Below the pieces are notes generated by a model. The model saw only the letters and a list, made by a program, of their open reading frames with translations, searched no databases and was not told the origin of the DNA. Positions 61,501 through 64,000 of a DNA stretch of 64,000 nucleotides are shown one piece after another; positions within the stretch are counted from its first letter, which is position 1, and every line of letters starts with the position of its first letter. Made by a program: the position numbers and the translations under genes. This stretch comes from Anabaena cylindrica PCC 7122 (GTDB lineage Bacteria > Cyanobacteriota > Cyanobacteriia > Cyanobacteriales > Nostocaceae), in NCBI RefSeq assembly GCF_000317695.1, contig NC_019771.1, positions 5,136,001-5,200,000 on the forward strand, written 5' to 3'.

Positions 61501-62811
61501 ATGTCTTCCCTCTCTTTTGAAATTTTAACGATTTTGGTGCTGATCTTCGCTAACGGCGTATTTTCCATGTCTGAGATGGCCATAGTCTCAGCCCGGAAGG
61601 TCAGATTACAGCAACTAGCCAATCAAGGCAACCTCAATGCCCAGGCTGCATTAGAACTAGCAGAGTCTCCCAATCATTTTTTGTCCATTGTTCAGGTAGG
61701 CATTACACTCATTAACATCCTCAATGGTGTCTTTGGTGGTGCTACCATTGCCCAAAGGCTAGAGAAGTATGTCCAGCTAGTACCATTTTTAGCCGATTAT
61801 AGCCAACCCATTGCTTTCGGGATAGTGGTTTTGCTAATTACCTATCTTTCGTTAATTGTTGGTGAACTAGTACCGAAGCGTTTGGCTTTAAATAACCCCG
61901 AAGGAGTAGCCTCTAGTGTTGCTATTCCCATGCGTGCTTTAGCTGCCTTAGCTTCTCCAGTGGTGTATTTATTAAGTGCCTCTACAGATGCCGTCCTGCG
62001 ATTGTTAGGAATTACACCCTCGACTGAACCTCAAGTTACAGAAGAAGAAATTAAAATTTTAATAGAACAAGGTACAGAAGCGGGAACATTTGAAGAAGCA
62101 GAACAGGATATGGTGGAAAGAGTATTCCGTTTAGGCGATCGTCCAGTCACTTACTTAATGACACCCCGTCCTGATATTGTTTGGTTAGACTTAGACGACT
62201 CTCTTGAAGAAAATCGCCATAAAATGGTCGAAAGTGCCTACTCTCGGTATCCGGTTTGTCAAGAAGGACTTGACAACGTTCTAGGTATTATTCCCGTCAC
62301 CGACTTATTAGCCAGGAGTTTACGCAGCGAACCTTTAGATCTAACCTTGGGATTACGTCAGCCCGTATTTGTACCTGAAAGCACCCGTGGTTTAAAAGTA
62401 TTGGAGTTATTCAAGCAAACTGTCACTCACATGGCCTTAGTAGTCGATGAATACGGCGTAATTCAAGGATTAGTTACCCTGAATGACATCATGAGTGAAA
62501 TTGTCGGTGATGTTCCCGCAGGCCCAGGACAGGAAGAACCCCAAGCTGTACAACGAGAAGATGGTTCTTGGCTTGTAGATGGAATGCTAGGTATAGAAGA
62601 ATTTTTAGAACTATTCGGTTTAGAAGAACTAGGCACAGAGGAAAGAGGAAACTATCAAACATTAGGTGGTTTTGTCATCACCCATTTAGGACGTATCCCC
62701 GCAGCCGCAGATCATTTTGAATGGGATAGTATGCGTTTTGAAGTCATGGATATGGATGGGAACCGTGTTGATAAAGTGTTAGTTGTGCCGAAGATAAATC
62801 ATAATAAGTAG
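61501..62811 (+). CDS. Hemolysin C/CorC-like (CNNM) membrane protein with CBS domains
   Basis: The 436-residue protein has the DUF21/CNNM membrane domain (about 1-185, three or four helices, GELVPKRLALN), a CBS pair (about 205-335; VTYLMTPRPDIVWLDLDD and LVVDEYGVIQGLVTLNDI), and a C-terminal CorC_HlyC domain (about 350-430). The family exports magnesium or other divalent cations in several bacteria and eukaryotes; old names as hemolysin are misleading. Complete, single gene. Confidence 0.92.
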   Translation: MSSLSFEILTILVLIFANGVFSMSEMAIVSARKVRLQQLANQGNLNAQAALELAESPNHFLSIVQVGITLINILNGVFGGATIAQRLEKYVQLVPFLADYSQPIAFGIVVLLITYLSLIVGELVPKRLALNNPEGVASSVAIPMRALAALASPVVYLLSASTDAVLRLLGITPSTEPQVTEEEIKILIEQGTEAGTFEEAEQDMVERVFRLGDRPVTYLMTPRPDIVWLDLDDSLEENRHKMVESAYSRYPVCQEGLDNVLGIIPVTDLLARSLRSEPLDLTLGLRQPVFVPESTRGLKVLELFKQTVTHMALVVDEYGVIQGLVTLNDIMSEIVGDVPAGPGQEEPQAVQREDGSWLVDGMLGIEEFLELFGLEELGTEERGNYQTLGGFVITHLGRIPAAADHFEWDSMRFEVMDMDGNRVDKVLVVPKINHNK

Positions 62812-62864
62812 GGTTTGCTGATAGCGTAGCGTGGCGTTAGGCATAAAAGTCTTTCTGTTAGGGC

Positions 62865-62976
<112 letters not shown>

Positions 62977-63168
62977 AAGAAGGAAGAAGAATTAGAAGGA
63001 GATCAGAATATTTTCAAATCTGGGTAAATGAAAGGTTTTTGATGCTTTCATCCCTTATTCCTTGCACCTTATTCAACTTTTTTACCCTTGAATGTCTTGA
63101 TTTATCTAGGTTTTACATTTATATGCCTAACGGCACGCTGCGCGAACAACATCCCCTAAAGAAAAAAA

Positions 63169-64000
63169 TTACCTGGGATACTGCTGCACCTGTCCAGGAT
63201 AAGATAAATTTGATTGCGGTAATTGACTGGGCTGCTGTAAATTATAATTACCGTAATTTCCATATCCTACAGCAGCAGTTGAGTTGACAACATCTCGACT
63301 TGGAGAATTGACACCATAAGGATTATTAGGTACAGGAGTCAACCCTGTTGTTGGTGTTTCTTGATTGGGTATTGTCTGAACATTATTAAAAGTACTATAG
63401 GTATTTTGTGACTGGTTCACTAATCCTGGCTGAATATAACCCATACTGGAATTAGAGGGTAAACCCTGATTAGGTAAGCTGTTAATAGGGACAATTGACC
63501 TGACATTTCCATTACTACTAAAAGACTTTATTTGGCTTGTATTACTAGATCTGTTGATGGCTGTTGCTAAAGGATTTATCAACACAGGAGTTTGATTATT
63601 TGTAGTCTGATCATTTAATTCAAAATTCAAATTAGAAACTTCTACAACTTCTGTTGAACTGGGAACAACTAGATTATTTAAACCTAAAAATTGATTATTA
63701 CTATTAACTTTAACAGGCTGCAATAATTTTGTAGCTTGTACCATCAAGGGATTTTTTACACTATCGGGAGAAATTTGACTAACTATCCCTAAGCCCAGAT
63801 TTGATTTAGCAGGATTAACATCTGCATTTTTTTGATTAATTGCATTCTCTATCTGAGTATTTTTTGAAGATGTAGTGATAATCGCAGATAAATTTTCTCT
63901 GTCAAAATCGCTTAACAACGATGGCATATTATCAATATCTGCTGTAATTGCTTTATCTTCATTAGAAAGTGAAGCTTCTTCAACCTTCTCGGAAACAACT
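63169..64000 (-). CDS. Low-complexity Asn/Gln/Ser/Pro-rich protein, 5' end outside window
   Basis: The frame is open from the right edge to the stop at 63169, at least 277 residues; the Met at 63927 is probably internal because the sequence before it (LSNEDKAITADIDN) is protein-like. The C-terminal region is Asn/Gln/Ser/Pro rich (SPSRDVVNSTAAVGYGNYG, then QQPSQLPQSNLSYPGQ), typical of a disordered or cell-surface linker. No family recognised; the part that would identify it may be beyond the window. Confidence 0.7.
   Translation of the reverse strand, partial: VVSEKVEEASLSNEDKAITADIDNMPSLLSDFDRENLSAIITTSSKNTQIENAINQKNADVNPAKSNLGLGIVSQISPDSVKNPLMVQATKLLQPVKVNSNNQFLGLNNLVVPSSTEVVEVSNLNFELNDQTTNNQTPVLINPLATAINRSSNTSQIKSFSSNGNVRSIVPINSLPNQGLPSNSSMGYIQPGLVNQSQNTYSTFNNVQTIPNQETPTTGLTPVPNNPYGVNSPSRDVVNSTAAVGYGNYGNYNLQQPSQLPQSNLSYPGQVQQYPR

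Overview
The window is chromosomal DNA of a cyanobacterium, most likely a filamentous heterocyst-forming member of the Nostocales (Anabaena / Dolichospermum / Aphanizomenon type). The evidence is low GC, frequent HIP1 octamers (GCGATCGC), heptanucleotide tandem repeats, a cyanophycin locus, phytochrome and cyanobacteriochrome-like sensors, a plastid-type terminal oxidase and a DnaX intein. The genus is an inference from this combination. No rRNA or tRNA gene was recognised. Coding density is moderate and many intergenic stretches hold small palindromic or MITE-like repeats.

Layout. 1-8.7 kb: GatD-like amidotransferase, an HPF/cold-shock fusion, a PNPOx-type protein, an RluA-family pseudouridine synthase and a membrane histidine kinase. 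8.7-17.6 kb: plastid-type terminal oxidase, two very small membrane proteins, a Uma2 nuclease-like protein, two toxin-antitoxin remnants or modules (one decayed, one intact hicBA), an aminotransferase, an HPP membrane protein, a glycosyltransferase and an orphan potC. 17.7-30.5 kb: a large signalling island with a biliverdin-type phytochrome, an Rcp-like regulator, a 1400-residue hybrid kinase with a cyanobacteriochrome-like GAF, a CheY-like regulator, a degenerate receiver and a REC-wHTH-Hpt-REC-REC-GGDEF protein. 31-41.4 kb: acetoacetate decarboxylase-like protein, TypA, a frameshifted PIN toxin with an intact partner, two Ser/Thr kinases (one fused to GUN4, one with a proline/threonine repeat tail), an HD hydrolase, Prs and BioD. 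41.5-48.5 kb: a PilB-like ATPase, an M20 amidohydrolase, and divergent cyanophycinase / CphA2-like genes. 48.7-56.7 kb: dnaX with a 140-residue mini-intein, then a cluster of a TPR-CHAT protein, its short paralogue and a membrane protein. 56.8-64 kb: an exported protein, mfd carrying two repeats inside its coding sequence, a CNNM/CorC-type membrane protein and a partial low-complexity protein at the edge.

How the genes fit together. The phytochrome, its regulator, the hybrid kinase and the CheY gene overlap or nearly abut on the minus strand and look like one light-signalling operon; the multidomain GGDEF regulator lies just upstream on the same strand and could be its c-di-GMP output. Cyanophycinase and the CphA2-like ligase form a nitrogen-reserve turnover pair. 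A recurring theme is small repeats that insert next to or inside genes: the histidine-kinase ATPase domain, mfd twice, a four-helix-bundle gene that is now broken, and a repeat copy that itself carries a nested MITE.
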